Origin: Rhodococcus sp. 06-462-5
Lineage (GTDB): Bacteria > Actinomycetota > Actinomycetes > Mycobacteriales > Mycobacteriaceae
DNA: 64,000 nt
Direction: 5' to 3'
Assembly: GCF_002258315.1 (NCBI RefSeq)
Contig: NZ_NOYD01000008.1
Span: forward strand, 1-64,000
Below the pieces are notes generated by a model. That model was given only the letters and a program-made list of their open reading frames with translations, did not search any database and was not told the DNA's origin. This document shows positions 49,729 through 59,819 of this stretch, in pieces (positions within the stretch are counted from its first letter, which is position 1; every line of letters starts with the position of its first letter). Made by a program: the position numbers and the translations under genes.

Positions 49729-49834
49729 ACGAGACGTCCGGAGCTTCTTCGGACGAGGAAGATCGCATGGAACCGAATCGGATCTGTTGCGGCCCCGGCC
49801 ACGGATCGACATCCACCGTGGCAGGATCGAGGCC

Positions 49835-50410
49835 ATGTCTCGCACACTGCACCTCGTCGGCGATCCCGAGGCCGATGCACTGCTCGCCGAGGATCCGTTT
49901 GCACTGCTGATCGGCATGCTGCTCGATCAGCAGGTACCCATGGAATCGGCGTTCGCAGGACCCAAGAAGCTCGTCGACCGTCTCGGCGACCTGAAAGTCG
50001 ACACCGTCGCCGACGCCGATCCGGAGGAATTCGCGGCCCTGTGCGCGCAGACCCCGGCCGTGCATCGGTTCCCGGGTTCGATGGCCAAGCGCATCCAGGG
50101 GCTCGCGGCATTCCTGGTCGAGAACTACGACGGGAAGCCGCAGGAGATCTGGACCCGCGACGATCCCAACGGTGCCGAAGTGCTGAAGCGTCTCAAAGCC
50201 CTCCCCGGCTACGGCGATCAGAAGGCCCGCATCTTTCTCGCGCTGCTCGGCAAGCAGATGGGCGTCACGCCCGACGGGTGGCGCAAGGCCGCCGGAGCGT
50301 ACGGCGACGACGGAGCGCGTCGATCCATCGCCGACGTGGTGGACGAGAAATCGCTGCTCGAGGTGCGCGAGTTCAAGAAGGCAGCGAAAGCGGCAGCCAA
50401 GAACAAATAA
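49835..50410 (+). CDS. HhH-GPD-type base-excision repair protein
   Basis: 191 residues resembling the core of helix-hairpin-helix DNA glycosylases. It has L-I-G-M-L-L-D-Q-Q-V near the start and the hairpin K-A-L-P-G-Y-G-D-Q-K-A-R-I-F. Family members remove damaged bases. The catalytic Asp usual after the hairpin is not obvious and the protein is short, so activity is uncertain. The C-terminus is Lys/Ala-rich. ATG 49835 with GAGG just upstream is preferred over the longer frame. Confidence 0.75.
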   Translation: MSRTLHLVGDPEADALLAEDPFALLIGMLLDQQVPMESAFAGPKKLVDRLGDLKVDTVADADPEEFAALCAQTPAVHRFPGSMAKRIQGLAAFLVENYDGKPQEIWTRDDPNGAEVLKRLKALPGYGDQKARIFLALLGKQMGVTPDGWRKAAGAYGDDGARRSIADVVDEKSLLEVREFKKAAKAAAKNK

Positions 50411-50461
50411 GTCTGTCGGTGCCGGTCGATACAGTGACCAGAACTTTCACCGGGGGGCGAG

Positions 50462-52855
50462 ATGACCGACAGTATCGGGACGTACGAGGGCTGGCTGGCG
50501 TCTCTCGACGAGGACGCACTGACCGATCTGCTGCACCGTCGGCCGGACGTGGCCACCGACCCACCACCGCGCTCGTTCGGCTTGCTCGCGCAACTGCTCG
50601 AAGCCCCGTCTCGGGTGTCGATGCTGCCGCGTCGACTCGACAGCGGCGCGCTCGCTCTCCTCGAATTGTTCGCTCTCATGGGCGATCTGAGCCGCGCCGA
50701 GATCGGGCACTGGGCGAGTGAGGGGTCGATCAACGAGACCCCGCACATCGATTCAGCTCTCACCACACTGACGGCCTACGGGTTGATCTGGCCGCACTCC
50801 TCACTCGGCGCAGGCACTGTCGAATATTCACCCATCGACCTGTCCGGGGTGTTCTCGCATCCCTTCGGACTTGCCCGCAGGCAGCGAAAGCTGTTCCTGC
50901 ACTGCGCCGTCGAGCAGGACCGGCTGGCTGTGCTGTCGCTCCTCGGTATCGACCCGGCGCTCGACCGAGGGATGCGCGCCGACTCCGTTGCCACTGCGAT
51001 GACGCCCGAGCGCATCCGCGAACTGTTCGACGGCGGGCCGGAGGAGATGCGAGCGATGTTGTCTCGCTTCGTCGATGGCAAGCCGGTGTCACTGATCTTC
51101 GATGTTCCTCCGACTGCAGGCGCGGCCGCATTCGAGCGGGGATTGCTGTATCGCCTCGACGGGCACCGCGTCGAGATGCCGTTGGAGGTGAGCATTGCCC
51201 TGCGAGGGGTCGGGTGGCGCCTGCCCATCGAACTCACGCCGCCGACATTCGACACCCGAGTGCTCTCGCACGACGACGTGCGGCGCACACGTTCGATCGC
51301 CCTGCTGCAGTTCTGCGAACACACGCAGGCGTTGCTGACGGCCGTCGACGCCGACGGCCTGACGACGATGAAGACCGGTGGCATCAGTGCCAAGGCGATT
51401 CGGTCGCTGACGAGCCGGCTGGGATTCGCCGACGAACACGACACCGCGCTGATGCTGATGCTGGCACGCGAAGCCGGGCTGCTGGCCGAACGCGGGAAGA
51501 CCGGGATCGCGTTGACCTCGGCCTACGAGACGTGGTCCACGAGCACCCGGGCCGAACAGGCGGCCACATTGCTGACCGCCTGGTGGAGTTCGCCCTTCAC
51601 GCCCACCCACCGAGTGCCCCGTGCGTCCCCGAAGACCGTTCCCGTGCTCAAGAAGATGCTCGACGACCCGGCGGCAGTGGACCTGCGTGCGACGGCGCTG
51701 ACAGCTCTGCTCCGATACGAGGACGCCGACTCGCCGGTGACGATTCTGCATGATTTCGAGGAGTTCGACCGGTACCTGGACTGGCACATCCCGGTCGTCT
51801 CCACGAGCGCCGGGCCCGGTCACGTGCACGCGCTGTGGCTCGAGGCCGGTCGACTCGGGATACTTGCCGACGGTGCGCCGACCGATCTGTGCCGCACCCT
51901 CACCGATTTCCCCGCAGGTCGAGACGGCGACCCTCGCGAAATCCACGCGACTCTGGCAGCACAGTTGCAGGACATGGCCGGGTGGGTTCCGTTCTCCGTT
52001 CGGCTGCTGCCCGATTCCACAGCGGTGGTGACCGGACCACCCAGTACCGAGGTGGCGTCGATACTCGGCGCGGCCGCGCAGCCCGAGTCGAGGGACGTCG
52101 CGTCGGTCTGGCGGTTCACCCCGGCGACCATCCGGGGCTTCTTCGACACCGGCGGCACCGGCGAGGAGTTGATCGATGCGTTGACCGCGATGGCCGACAC
52201 CGAGGTGCCGCAGGCACTGGACTACACGATCCGAGACTGCTGGCGCAGCTACGGCGCACTGGCCGTACGCAAGATCCCGTGCGCGATCGTCTCCGAGGAC
52301 GTCATCCTGCTGACGAACATCGAGACCGACGAGTCACTGGCCGTGCTGCAATTCCAGCGCCTCGCTCCCACCGTCCTGGTCAGTTCGGCCACGCCGATCG
52401 ACACCATCGCCGTGCTCCGCAGGCACGGATACTCCCCGGTGCGGCACTCCGATACCGGGCAACTCCAACTCGACAGCACGCCTCGAATCCGTGCGGGAGA
52501 CACCCGGGCAACCCATCGTGCCGTCCACCCGGCACGGCACCGACGCGAACCACGCGAGCTCGCGCGGCTCCTGCTGGCCGGCGGCGACGGAGCCGTCGAC
52601 GAGGCACGAGTGCGCTCTGCGCTGGATTCACACAGCCGACTGCTGCCGCGTGAGCTGGATCTGTTGACCGACGCCGCAGCACGCGGCACACCCGTCTCGA
52701 TCGACTACCAGAACTCCAGGGGAGCCATCGTGCGGCACGCGATCTCGGATGCGCTGCAGGACGGCCACTGGCTGCACGCGCTCTCGGAATCGACCGGCAG
52801 CCGCGAGAGCTTCGCCATCATGAACATCAGAGCGGTATCCACCGGTCCACAATGA
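50462..52855 (+). CDS. helicase-associated domain protein, Rv0862c-like
   Basis: 797 residues. The N-terminal half is helical and resembles mycobacterial proteins annotated with a helicase-associated (XPB/Ssl2-like) domain. No Walker A or helicase motors are seen, so it is not itself a helicase. The C-terminal ~50 residues ([10 protein letters not shown] onwards, then R-H-A-I-S and S-F-A-I-M-N-I-R) look like a WYL-type ligand-binding domain. GGGGCGAG precedes ATG 50462. Its stop overlaps an in-frame ATG upstream of dnaX. A role in DNA repair or regulation is a guess. Confidence 0.7.
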   Translation: MTDSIGTYEGWLASLDEDALTDLLHRRPDVATDPPPRSFGLLAQLLEAPSRVSMLPRRLDSGALALLELFALMGDLSRAEIGHWASEGSINETPHIDSALTTLTAYGLIWPHSSLGAGTVEYSPIDLSGVFSHPFGLARRQRKLFLHCAVEQDRLAVLSLLGIDPALDRGMRADSVATAMTPERIRELFDGGPEEMRAMLSRFVDGKPVSLIFDVPPTAGAAAFERGLLYRLDGHRVEMPLEVSIALRGVGWRLPIELTPPTFDTRVLSHDDVRRTRSIALLQFCEHTQALLTAVDADGLTTMKTGGISAKAIRSLTSRLGFADEHDTALMLMLAREAGLLAERGKTGIALTSAYETWSTSTRAEQAATLLTAWWSSPFTPTHRVPRASPKTVPVLKKMLDDPAAVDLRATALTALLRYEDADSPVTILHDFEEFDRYLDWHIPVVSTSAGPGHVHALWLEAGRLGILADGAPTDLCRTLTDFPAGRDGDPREIHATLAAQLQDMAGWVPFSVRLLPDSTAVVTGPPSTEVASILGAAAQPESRDVASVWRFTPATIRGFFDTGGTGEELIDALTAMADTEVPQALDYTIRDCWRSYGALAVRKIPCAIVSEDVILLTNIETDESLAVLQFQRLAPTVLVSSATPIDTIAVLRRHGYSPVRHSDTGQLQLDSTPRIRAGDTRATHRAVHPARHRREPRELARLLLAGGDGAVDEARVRSALDSHSRLLPRELDLLTDAAARGTPVSIDYQNSRGAIVRHAISDALQDGHWLHALSESTGSRESFAIMNIRAVSTGPQ

Positions 52856-52886
52856 CCGGCGATGCAACTGTGTCCGTGGTCGCCGG

Positions 52887-52902
52887 TACCCTTTCGGGCG
52901 TG
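52887..52902 (+). promoter_or_regulatory. leaderless promoter/start of dnaX
   Basis: TACCCT (52887-52892), then 7 nt, then GTG 52900. This is the spacing at which transcription would start on the G of the start codon. No Shine-Dalgarno sequence precedes GTG 52900 or ATG 52852. It supports the GTG as the dnaX start. Confidence 0.5.
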
Positions 52903-55200
52903 GCCCTCTACCGGAAGTACCGTCCTGCGACGTTCGCCGAGGTCGTCGGTCAGGAGCACGTCACCGAGCCGATCAGCGTGGCGTTGGACAGCAACAGAAT
53001 CAACCACGCCTACCTCTTCTCCGGCCCGCGCGGCTGCGGAAAGACCTCCTCGGCACGCATCCTCGCCCGATCGCTGAACTGCGCCGAAGGTCCGACGTCG
53101 ACGCCCTGCGGCGTGTGCAACTCCTGCGTCGCCCTCGCACCGGGCGGACCCGGCAACTTCGACGTCGTCGAGATGGACGCGGCCAGCCACGGTGGCGTCG
53201 ACGACGCGCGAGATCTGCGAGACAAGGCCGTGTACGCCCCGGCCGAATCGCGCTACGTCATCTTCATCATCGACGAGGCACACATGGTGACCCCGGCAGG
53301 CTTCAACGCGCTGCTCAAGGTCGTCGAGGAACCGCCCGAGCACCTCGTCTTCATCTTCGCGACCACCGAGCCGGAGAAGGTGCTCCCCACCATCCGCTCG
53401 CGTACCCACCACTACCCGTTCCGGCTGCTCGCGCCGTCGACGATGCGCGGTCTGCTGGAGAAGATCTGTGGCCAGGAACAGGTCCCGGTCGAGGACGCGG
53501 TCTACCCGTTGGTCATCCGCGCCGGCGGCGGTTCGCCCCGTGACTCGCTCAGCGTCATGGATCAGCTCCTGGCCGGAGCCGGGCCCGAGGGCGTCACGTA
53601 CCCGCGCGCACTCTCGCTCCTCGGCGTCACCGACGTCGCACTGATCGACGAGGCCGTCGACGCATTGGCCGCAGGCGACGGCGGCGCACTGTTCGGCACC
53701 GTCGACAAGGTGATGGACGCGGGCCACGACCCACGCCGCTTCGCCATCGACCTCCTCGATCGCATGCGCGATCTGATCCTGATGAAGGCCGTGCCCGACG
53801 CCGGAGAACGTGGTCTGGTCGACGTGCCGGGTGACGTACTCGAGCGACTGCGTGACGAAGCCGATCTGCTCGGCTCGGCGACGCTGACTCGGTACGCCGA
53901 GATCGTGCACTCCGGTCTCGGCGAGATGCGCGGTGCCACGGCCCCGCGTCTGCTGCTCGAAGTGATGTGCGCCCGCATGCTGCTCCCCTCTGCCTCCGAT
54001 GCGGAATCGGCGGTGCTGCAACGACTCGAGCGCGTCGAACGTCGCCTGGACGTCACCCTTCCGGCGGGGGAGCAAGCAGCCGTCGCCCAGGCAGCCGCCG
54101 ATCCGACGCGACCGCAGCTGCAACCCACCGAGGAGCCCGCACCCTCGGGTCCGGCACCGGTGAGCAAGTTCCAGCGTCCGTCGCAACGCCCACCCGCCAC
54201 CGAGCCGGCCGCCGCCGCGCCGACACCTGCTCCCGTGGCACCCGCCCCCGCTGCCTCGATTCCCACACCGGCACCGGAGCCTGCACGACCCGAGCCGACC
54301 CCAGAACCTGAGCCGACCCCAGAACCCGAGCCGACTCCAGAACCCGAGCCCGCTCCCACCCCTGAACCGACTCCAGAACCCGAGCCAGGTCCCACACCCG
54401 AGCCGACTCCGGAACCCGAACCTGCACCGGAACCCGTTCCTGCGCAGCAGGATTCGATCCCCACTGCCTCGGTGGCGCACGAGGATTTCCCCCCGGAGCC
54501 CGAGGACGATTACGGCCCCGAGCCCGATCCGGTGTTCGAGCCGGAGCCGGAACCCGTGGCGGCACCGGCCGCCGCGTCGAACGAGCCCGACGCTGCCGCG
54601 GTGCGAGCGGTGTGGTCCGAGGTGCGCACGAAGGTGCGAGACCGGAGCCGGACCGTCGAGGTGATGCTCTCCGGTGCCTCGGTGCGCACCGTCGAGAACG
54701 GCACCATCACGCTCGGCCACGACTCGGCACCGCTGGCGAAGCGGCTGGAGGAACCCCGCAACGCCGACGTCATTCGCGACGCTCTGCGTGACGTCTTCGG
54801 CGTCGAATGGTCGGTGGTGTGTCTGGTCGGTGCGGCGGCACCACCGGAACAGTCATCAGCAAAAAAAGATGAACCGGCAGCGAAACCCGCGTCGCTGCCG
54901 AAGTTCTCGAGGCCGAGTCAGGCAGGGGCTTCCCGTCCCACGTCGGACGGGTTCGGATCAGCGGGCGATGGATCCTCGACCGGCATCGGGGCGGACGACA
55001 TTCCGATGCCCGAAGCGCCGGACTATCCAGACGAGCCCGAGCCGGTAGGCCCACCGCCACCGGAGACCCCGGAGGACGAGGAAGAGCTGCTCAAGGCCGC
55101 GGCCGAGCCTGCCGATCCGACGGTTCGCCGGGATCCGGAAACCGTCGCGATGGAGCTGTTGGTCAGCGAACTGGGAGCGGTGCCGCTCAAGGAGACCTGA
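52900..55200 (+). CDS. dnaX: DNA polymerase III subunit gamma/tau
   Basis: Clamp-loader ATPase of the replisome, 766 residues from GTG 52900. A-L-Y-R-K-Y-R-P opens the protein as in other DnaX. Then come Walker [11 protein letters not shown], the four-Cys zinc module ending C-G-V-C-N-S-C, Walker B I-I-D-E-A-H and sensor F-A-T-T-E-P. A Pro/Glu repeat linker spans about residues 458-516. A tau-type domain of about 85 residues is followed by an acidic linker and a C-terminal tail. ATG 52852, overlapping the previous stop as ATGA, would add 16 residues. An in-frame A7 at 54861 with a downstream stem may cause -1 frameshifting and a form ending after 657 residues. Confidence 0.95.
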   Translation: MALYRKYRPATFAEVVGQEHVTEPISVALDSNRINHAYLFSGPRGCGKTSSARILARSLNCAEGPTSTPCGVCNSCVALAPGGPGNFDVVEMDAASHGGVDDARDLRDKAVYAPAESRYVIFIIDEAHMVTPAGFNALLKVVEEPPEHLVFIFATTEPEKVLPTIRSRTHHYPFRLLAPSTMRGLLEKICGQEQVPVEDAVYPLVIRAGGGSPRDSLSVMDQLLAGAGPEGVTYPRALSLLGVTDVALIDEAVDALAAGDGGALFGTVDKVMDAGHDPRRFAIDLLDRMRDLILMKAVPDAGERGLVDVPGDVLERLRDEADLLGSATLTRYAEIVHSGLGEMRGATAPRLLLEVMCARMLLPSASDAESAVLQRLERVERRLDVTLPAGEQAAVAQAAADPTRPQLQPTEEPAPSGPAPVSKFQRPSQRPPATEPAAAAPTPAPVAPAPAASIPTPAPEPARPEPTPEPEPTPEPEPTPEPEPAPTPEPTPEPEPGPTPEPTPEPEPAPEPVPAQQDSIPTASVAHEDFPPEPEDDYGPEPDPVFEPEPEPVAAPAAASNEPDAAAVRAVWSEVRTKVRDRSRTVEVMLSGASVRTVENGTITLGHDSAPLAKRLEEPRNADVIRDALRDVFGVEWSVVCLVGAAAPPEQSSAKKDEPAAKPASLPKFSRPSQAGASRPTSDGFGSAGDGSSTGIGADDIPMPEAPDYPDEPEPVGPPPPETPEDEEELLKAAAEPADPTVRRDPETVAMELLVSELGAVPLKET
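54861..54900 (+). other. putative -1 programmed frameshift signal in dnaX
   Basis: Zero-frame codons GCA AAA AAA GAT contain the slippery heptamer A AAA AAA at 54861-54867. After 7 nt a perfect 8-bp stem CGGCAGCG/CGCTGCCG begins at 54875 (10-nt loop, ending at 54900). A -1 slip gives AGA then UGA at 54870-54872. This is the E. coli dnaX layout (A AAA AAG, stop soon after, downstream hairpin). No upstream Shine-Dalgarno-like stimulator is clear. Function is inferred. Confidence 0.6.
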
Positions 55201-55212
55201 TCGGCGGCTGAA

Positions 55213-55449
55213 TCAGCCGACGGTGAGGTCCTCGTTGTCGGCGAACACCAGCCGACCACTGTCCAGTGCCACGGCCCAACGCCGTGCCACCGCCCAGTCC
55301 CGTGAGGTGGTGTCGGGCGTCTGGACGCCGAAGTCCTCGACGATCGCCCCGGTCTCGTAGGCGTCCTGACCGGCTTTGTCGTCGGTGCCGGTGGTGTGAA
55401 TGCGTACTTTGACGCGAGCGCCCACGGTCAGTTCGTTGTCGGTTTCCAT
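55213..55449 (-). CDS. small conserved-looking hypothetical protein (78 aa)
   Basis: ATG 55449 to stop 55213. The product is beta-rich with the pattern A-R-V-K-V-R-I-H and later R-W-A-V-A-L-D-S-G-R-L-V-F, which suggests a small SH3-like or KOW-like barrel. Codon use is like the neighbours. GGAAGAAG lies upstream. It is convergent with dnaX, 12 bp apart, and divergent from fadA. Function unknown. Confidence 0.6.
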   Translation of the reverse strand: METDNELTVGARVKVRIHTTGTDDKAGQDAYETGAIVEDFGVQTPDTTSRDWAVARRWAVALDSGRLVFADNEDLTVG

Positions 55450-55682
55450 GGAGGGTCTTCTTCCGCGCTCGGTAGATCTGATCTATCTGAGTGTCCCATG
55501 CCGACTGCGTTCAAACCTGAACCTCCGCGTCGGTCATGGACAACGCTCGTTTCGGTCCTTATGCCGGATCTACTCGCGGCCCTACTGTGACATGAGCTGG
55601 GGTCTGTCATGGCCTCGCACCGACGCGGTCGGCCGGCACGGCGACCGCAAGAAGATCGAGTATCTGGAAGGAACTGCGCGCT

Positions 55683-56894
55683 GTGACTACAGAGGCATTC
55701 ATTTATGAAGCCATCAGGACTCCCCGAGGCAAAGGAAAGAACGGCTCCCTGCACTCGGTGAAGCCGATTTCCCTGGTGACCGGCCTGATCGACGAGCTTC
55801 GTCGACGTTTCCCCGACATGGACGAGAACCGGATCTCCGATCTCATCCTCGGGGTGGTCTCACCCGTCGGAGATCAGGGTGCCGATATCGCGCGCACGGC
55901 TGTGCTCGCAGCGAAGATGCCCGACACCGTCGGCGGCTTCCAGCTCAACCGCTTCTGCGCATCCGGTCTCGAGGCCGTCAACCTGGCTGCACAGAAGGTG
56001 CGATCGGGCTGGGACGAGCTCGTCATCGCCGGTGGCGTCGAGTCGATGTCGCGCGTGCCGATGGGCAGCGACGGCGGCGCGTGGGCCATGGACCCCGTCA
56101 CCAACTACGACACCTACTTCGCCCCGCAGGGAATCGGTGCCGATCTCATCGCGACGATCGAGGGGTTCAGCCGCGAGGACGTCGACGCATACGCCGTCCA
56201 GTCCCAGGAGCGCGCCGCAGCAGCGTGGTCGGGTGGCTACTTCGCCAAGTCCGTCGTTCCGGTGACCGATCAGAACGGTCTGCTCATCCTCGATCAGGAC
56301 GAGCACATGCGTCCGGGTAGCACCGTGGAATCGCTCGGCAAGCTGAACCCGGCCTTCACCGGTATCGCGGCCATGGGCGGATTCGACGACGTCGCGCTGC
56401 AGAAGTACCACTGGGTCGAGAAGATCGATCACGTGCACACCGGCGGCAACAGCTCCGGCATCGTCGACGGCGCAGCACTCGTCCTCGTCGGCAGCGAGCA
56501 GGCCGGTAAGGACCTGAACCTGGTGCCGAGGGCGCGCATCGTCGCGACCGCAACCAGTGGTGCCGACACGACCATCATGCTGACCGGGCCGACCCCGGCG
56601 TCGAAGAAGGTTCTCGCGACCGCAGGCCTGACCGTCGACGACATCGATCTCTTCGAGCTCAACGAGGCATTCGCCTCCGTCGTGCTGCGCTTCCAGAAGG
56701 ATTTGAACATCCCGAACGAGAAGCTCAACGTCAACGGTGGTGCAATCGCCATGGGCCACCCGCTGGGAGCGACCGGAGCGATGATCACCGGCACCGTGCT
56801 CGACGAGCTCGAGCGCCGCGGCGGCCGGTACGCCTTGATCACCCTGTGCATCGGCGGCGGCATGGGCGTCGCCACCATCATCGAGCGAGTCTGA
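55683..56894 (+). CDS. fadA: acetyl-CoA acyltransferase (thiolase), beta subunit of the fatty acid oxidation complex
   Basis: A 403-residue degradative thiolase cleaving 3-ketoacyl-CoA to acetyl-CoA and a shortened acyl-CoA. The acyl-enzyme Cys is in R-F-C-A-S-G-L-E, the His in [12 protein letters not shown], and the second Cys in [11 protein letters not shown] 55683 follows AAGGAAC. The gene directly precedes fadB (9 bp gap). Length and pairing match the mycobacterial Rv0859/Rv0860 trifunctional enzyme. Confidence 0.94.
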   Translation: MTTEAFIYEAIRTPRGKGKNGSLHSVKPISLVTGLIDELRRRFPDMDENRISDLILGVVSPVGDQGADIARTAVLAAKMPDTVGGFQLNRFCASGLEAVNLAAQKVRSGWDELVIAGGVESMSRVPMGSDGGAWAMDPVTNYDTYFAPQGIGADLIATIEGFSREDVDAYAVQSQERAAAAWSGGYFAKSVVPVTDQNGLLILDQDEHMRPGSTVESLGKLNPAFTGIAAMGGFDDVALQKYHWVEKIDHVHTGGNSSGIVDGAALVLVGSEQAGKDLNLVPRARIVATATSGADTTIMLTGPTPASKKVLATAGLTVDDIDLFELNEAFASVVLRFQKDLNIPNEKLNVNGGAIAMGHPLGATGAMITGTVLDELERRGGRYALITLCIGGGMGVATIIERV

Positions 56895-56903
56895 GGTATT
56901 ACG

Positions 56904-59039
56904 ATGTCTGACAACATGATTCAGTGGGACCAGGACGCCGACGGTATCGTCGTTCTGACGATGGACGACCCCAACCAGGGCGCCAACACGATGAACCAGC
57001 TCTACAAGGATTCGATGGGTGCCACCGTCGACCGCCTCGAGGCCGAGGTCGACTCCATCACCGGCGTCGTGCTCACCTCCGCCAAGAAGACGTTCTTCGC
57101 AGGCGGCGACCTGCACACGCTCATCGCCGCCAAGCCCGAGGACGCCCAGCAGGTGTTCGACGAGGTCCAGGAAGTCAAGAGCCAGCTCCGTCGCATCGAG
57201 AAGCTCGGCAAGCCCGTCGTGTCCGCTATCAACGGCGCAGCACTCGGCGGCGGACTCGAGATCGCCCTCGCGACGCATCACCGCATCGCGGCCGATGTTC
57301 CGGGCGTCCAGATCGGTCTGCCCGAGGTCTCGCTCGGTCTGCTGCCCGGCGGCGGCGGCGTCGCCCGCATCACGCGCCTGCTCGGTATCCAGACCGGCTT
57401 CATGACCGTGCTCGCGCAGGGCACCCGATTCCGTCCGGCGAAGGCGCTCGAAGTGGGCCTGATTCACGAATTGGTCGGCAGCGTCGACGAATTGGTGCCC
57501 ACCGCCAAGGCGTGGATCAAGGCCAACCCCGAGGGTGGCGTCGCACCGTGGGACGTCAAGGGCTACAAGATCCCCGGCGGCACGCCGTCGAATCCGAAGC
57601 TCGCACAGATCCTGCCCGCATTCCCGTCCAACCTGCGCAAGCAGATCAAGGGCGCACCGATGCCGGCTCCGCGTGCGATCCTCGCGGCGGCAGTCGAAGG
57701 TGCACAGGTCGACTTCGACAACGCGTGCACCATCGAATCGCGCTACTTCACCGAGCTGGTCACCGGCCTGGTGTCCAAGAACATGATTCAGGCGTTCTTC
57801 TTCGACCTGCAGGCGATCAACGCCGGCAAGTCCCGTCCCGACGGTATCGAGAAGACCACCTTCACCAAGGTCGCGGTTCTCGGCGCAGGCATGATGGGCG
57901 CGGGTATCGCGTACGTGTGTGCCAAGGCCGGAATCGACGTGGTACTCAAGGACGTTGCCCTCGAGTCCGCGCAGAAGGGCAAGGCGTACTCCGAGGCCAT
58001 CGAGGCCAAGGCGCTCTCGCGTGGCAAGACCACCCAGGAGAAGTCCGACGCTCTGCTCGCGCGTATCCACCCGACGGCCGACGCCAAGGACGTCGAAGGC
58101 GCAGATCTCGTCATCGAGGCCGTCTTCGAGTCGGAAGAGCTGAAGCAGAAGGTGTTCCAGGAGATCGAGGACCTCGTCGATCCGACGGCGTTGCTCGGTT
58201 CCAACACCTCGACGCTGCCCATCACGAGCCTCGCTCAGGGCATCAAGCGTCAGGAAGACTTCATCGGAATCCACTTCTTCTCGCCCGTGGACAAGATGCC
58301 GCTGGTGGAAATCATTCGCGGTGAGAAGACGTCGGATGCGGCCTTGGCCAAGGCATTCGACCTGGTGCAGATCATCAAGAAGACCCCGATCGTCGTCAAC
58401 GACAGTCGCGGCTTCTTCACCTCTCGCGTGATCGGCACGTTCATCAACGAGGCCATCGCAATGCTGGGCGAGGGCGTCGAGCCGTCGACCATCGAGCAGG
58501 CCGGTCTGCAGGCCGGTTACCCGGCTGCGCCGCTGCAGCTCTCGGACGAGCTCACGCTCAACCTGATGCAGAAGATCCGCAAGGAAACCTACGACGCCAT
58601 CAAGGCCGCAGGCGGAACTCCGCCCGAGGACCCGGCAGGCGAGGTCATCGACAAGATGGTCGACGAGTTCGAGCGTCCGTCGAAGGCCAAGGGTGCGGGC
58701 TTCTACGAGTACGAGGACGGCAAGCGTGCCGGCCTGTGGCCCGGCCTGCGTGATGCCTTCAAGTCGGGTTCGGCGGACATCCCGTTCGAGGACCTCAAGG
58801 AGCGCATGCTGTTCATCGAGGCCATCGAAACGCAGAAGTGCTTCGACGAGGGTGTGCTGAACTCCACCGCCGACGCCAACATCGGTTCGATCTTCGGCAT
58901 CGGCTTCCCCGCATGGACCGGAGGCGTGCACCAGCACGTCGTCGGCTACCCGGGAGGTCAGGCCGGATTCGTCACTCGTGCAGACGAATTGGCCAAGAAG
59001 TACGGCGAGCGTTTCCAGGTTCCCGCCTCGCTGCGCTGA
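56904..59039 (+). CDS. fadB: 3-hydroxyacyl-CoA dehydrogenase/enoyl-CoA hydratase (alpha subunit)
   Basis: 711 residues. The N-terminal crotonase domain has G-A-A-L-G-G-G-L-E-I-A-L and the Glu in L-P-E-V-S-L-G-L-L-P-G. Next is the NAD-binding hydroxyacyl-CoA dehydrogenase domain with G-A-G-M-M-G-A-G-I and catalytic His in G-I-H-F-F-S-P, then its C-terminal helical domain. It hydrates enoyl-CoA and oxidises L-3-hydroxyacyl-CoA, passing product to FadA. A long hairpin follows the stop, and a GntR regulator reads towards it on the other strand. Confidence 0.95.
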   Translation: MSDNMIQWDQDADGIVVLTMDDPNQGANTMNQLYKDSMGATVDRLEAEVDSITGVVLTSAKKTFFAGGDLHTLIAAKPEDAQQVFDEVQEVKSQLRRIEKLGKPVVSAINGAALGGGLEIALATHHRIAADVPGVQIGLPEVSLGLLPGGGGVARITRLLGIQTGFMTVLAQGTRFRPAKALEVGLIHELVGSVDELVPTAKAWIKANPEGGVAPWDVKGYKIPGGTPSNPKLAQILPAFPSNLRKQIKGAPMPAPRAILAAAVEGAQVDFDNACTIESRYFTELVTGLVSKNMIQAFFFDLQAINAGKSRPDGIEKTTFTKVAVLGAGMMGAGIAYVCAKAGIDVVLKDVALESAQKGKAYSEAIEAKALSRGKTTQEKSDALLARIHPTADAKDVEGADLVIEAVFESEELKQKVFQEIEDLVDPTALLGSNTSTLPITSLAQGIKRQEDFIGIHFFSPVDKMPLVEIIRGEKTSDAALAKAFDLVQIIKKTPIVVNDSRGFFTSRVIGTFINEAIAMLGEGVEPSTIEQAGLQAGYPAAPLQLSDELTLNLMQKIRKETYDAIKAAGGTPPEDPAGEVIDKMVDEFERPSKAKGAGFYEYEDGKRAGLWPGLRDAFKSGSADIPFEDLKERMLFIEAIETQKCFDEGVLNSTADANIGSIFGIGFPAWTGGVHQHVVGYPGGQAGFVTRADELAKKYGERFQVPASLR

Positions 59040-59042
59040 CCC

Positions 59043-59088
59043 CATGTGAACGGAACTTCGTAGCCCACTACGAAGTTTCGCTCACATG
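59043..59088. terminator. terminator between fadB and the GntR gene
   Basis: CATGTGA-a-CG-g-AACTTCGTAG, loop ccca, CTACGAAGTT-t-CG-c-TCACATG: 19 paired bases with two mismatches and a 4-nt loop. It starts 4 bp after the fadB stop and ends 11 bp before the convergent GntR stop, so it serves both directions. Confidence 0.8.
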
Positions 59089-59098
59089 CGCGTAGCGC

Positions 59099-59761
59099 TC
59101 ACCCGCGATGCGCGATCAACCTCTCGGCGCCGTCTGTGAATTGTTGCTTCATCAATTCGCAGGCGGCGTCGATGTCGTTTCGAACGAGTGCCTCGATGAG
59201 TTCCTCGTGGTTGCGGACGGCCGCTCGGCCCCATTCGCGGTCGGTGGCATAGAGGCGGGTGGGTGTGTAGCGGGTGGCGTTGTTGAGGAACCACGCCAGT
59301 TTCGCGGAGTCGGCGAGGCGATTGAGCACCCGATGGAACTCGAACTCGCAGTTCTCGACGTCCTCGGGATTGCCGTTCTCGACGGCGATCGACAGTGCTG
59401 CGGTGAGTTCGGCGAGCCGGTCGAGCTCGGCTTCGGTGATGTTCGGTGCAGCGCGGCGAACCAGCTCGACGGCGATGCGCCCCTGCAACCAGAAGATGTC
59501 GACGATGTCGTTCGGCGTCAGCGGCGAAACCTTGTATCCGCGATGCGGGACGAGTTCGACGATGCCCTCACCCCGCAGTGTCAGCAGCGCCTCGCGGACC
59601 GGAGTGACGCTCACTCCGAGTTCGGCGGCGGTCTCGTCGAGTCGGATGAAGTCACCCGGACTCACTTCGCCGGACATGACGAGGTGCCGGACGTGGCTGG
59701 CCACCTCCTCCGACAGCTGCGGCCGTCGGCGCAGAACCGATGCTCGACGCTTGTCCACCAT
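59099..59761 (-). CDS. GntR family regulator, FCD (FadR-like) type
   Basis: About 220 residues. The N-terminal winged helix carries R-L-D-E-T-A-A-E-L-G-V-S-V-T-P-V-R-E-A-L-L. The C-terminal FCD domain has the metal/ligand-binding H at F-H-R-V-L-N-R and the late R-N-H-E-E-L-I-E-A-L. FCD-type GntR proteins sense acyl-CoAs, sugars acids or other carboxylates. It is convergent with fadB and so may control fatty-acid oxidation, but nothing proves the target. ATG 59761 is preferred; TTG 59773 is possible. Confidence 0.85.
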   Translation of the reverse strand: MVDKRRASVLRRRPQLSEEVASHVRHLVMSGEVSPGDFIRLDETAAELGVSVTPVREALLTLRGEGIVELVPHRGYKVSPLTPNDIVDIFWLQGRIAVELVRRAAPNITEAELDRLAELTAALSIAVENGNPEDVENCEFEFHRVLNRLADSAKLAWFLNNATRYTPTRLYATDREWGRAAVRNHEELIEALVRNDIDAACELMKQQFTDGAERLIAHRG

Positions 59762-59819
59762 CCCGAAAGCCAATCACACGGCGAGATCCCGCGGTAGCGA
59801 GAGTTCGTGTCGAGCCGAC

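Noticed and set aside
52852..52899. dnaX start at ATG 52852
   Set aside because: It overlaps the upstream stop as ATGA, but the extra 16 residues are not typical of DnaX and GTG 52900 begins exactly at the family N-terminus with a leaderless -10. Not excluded.
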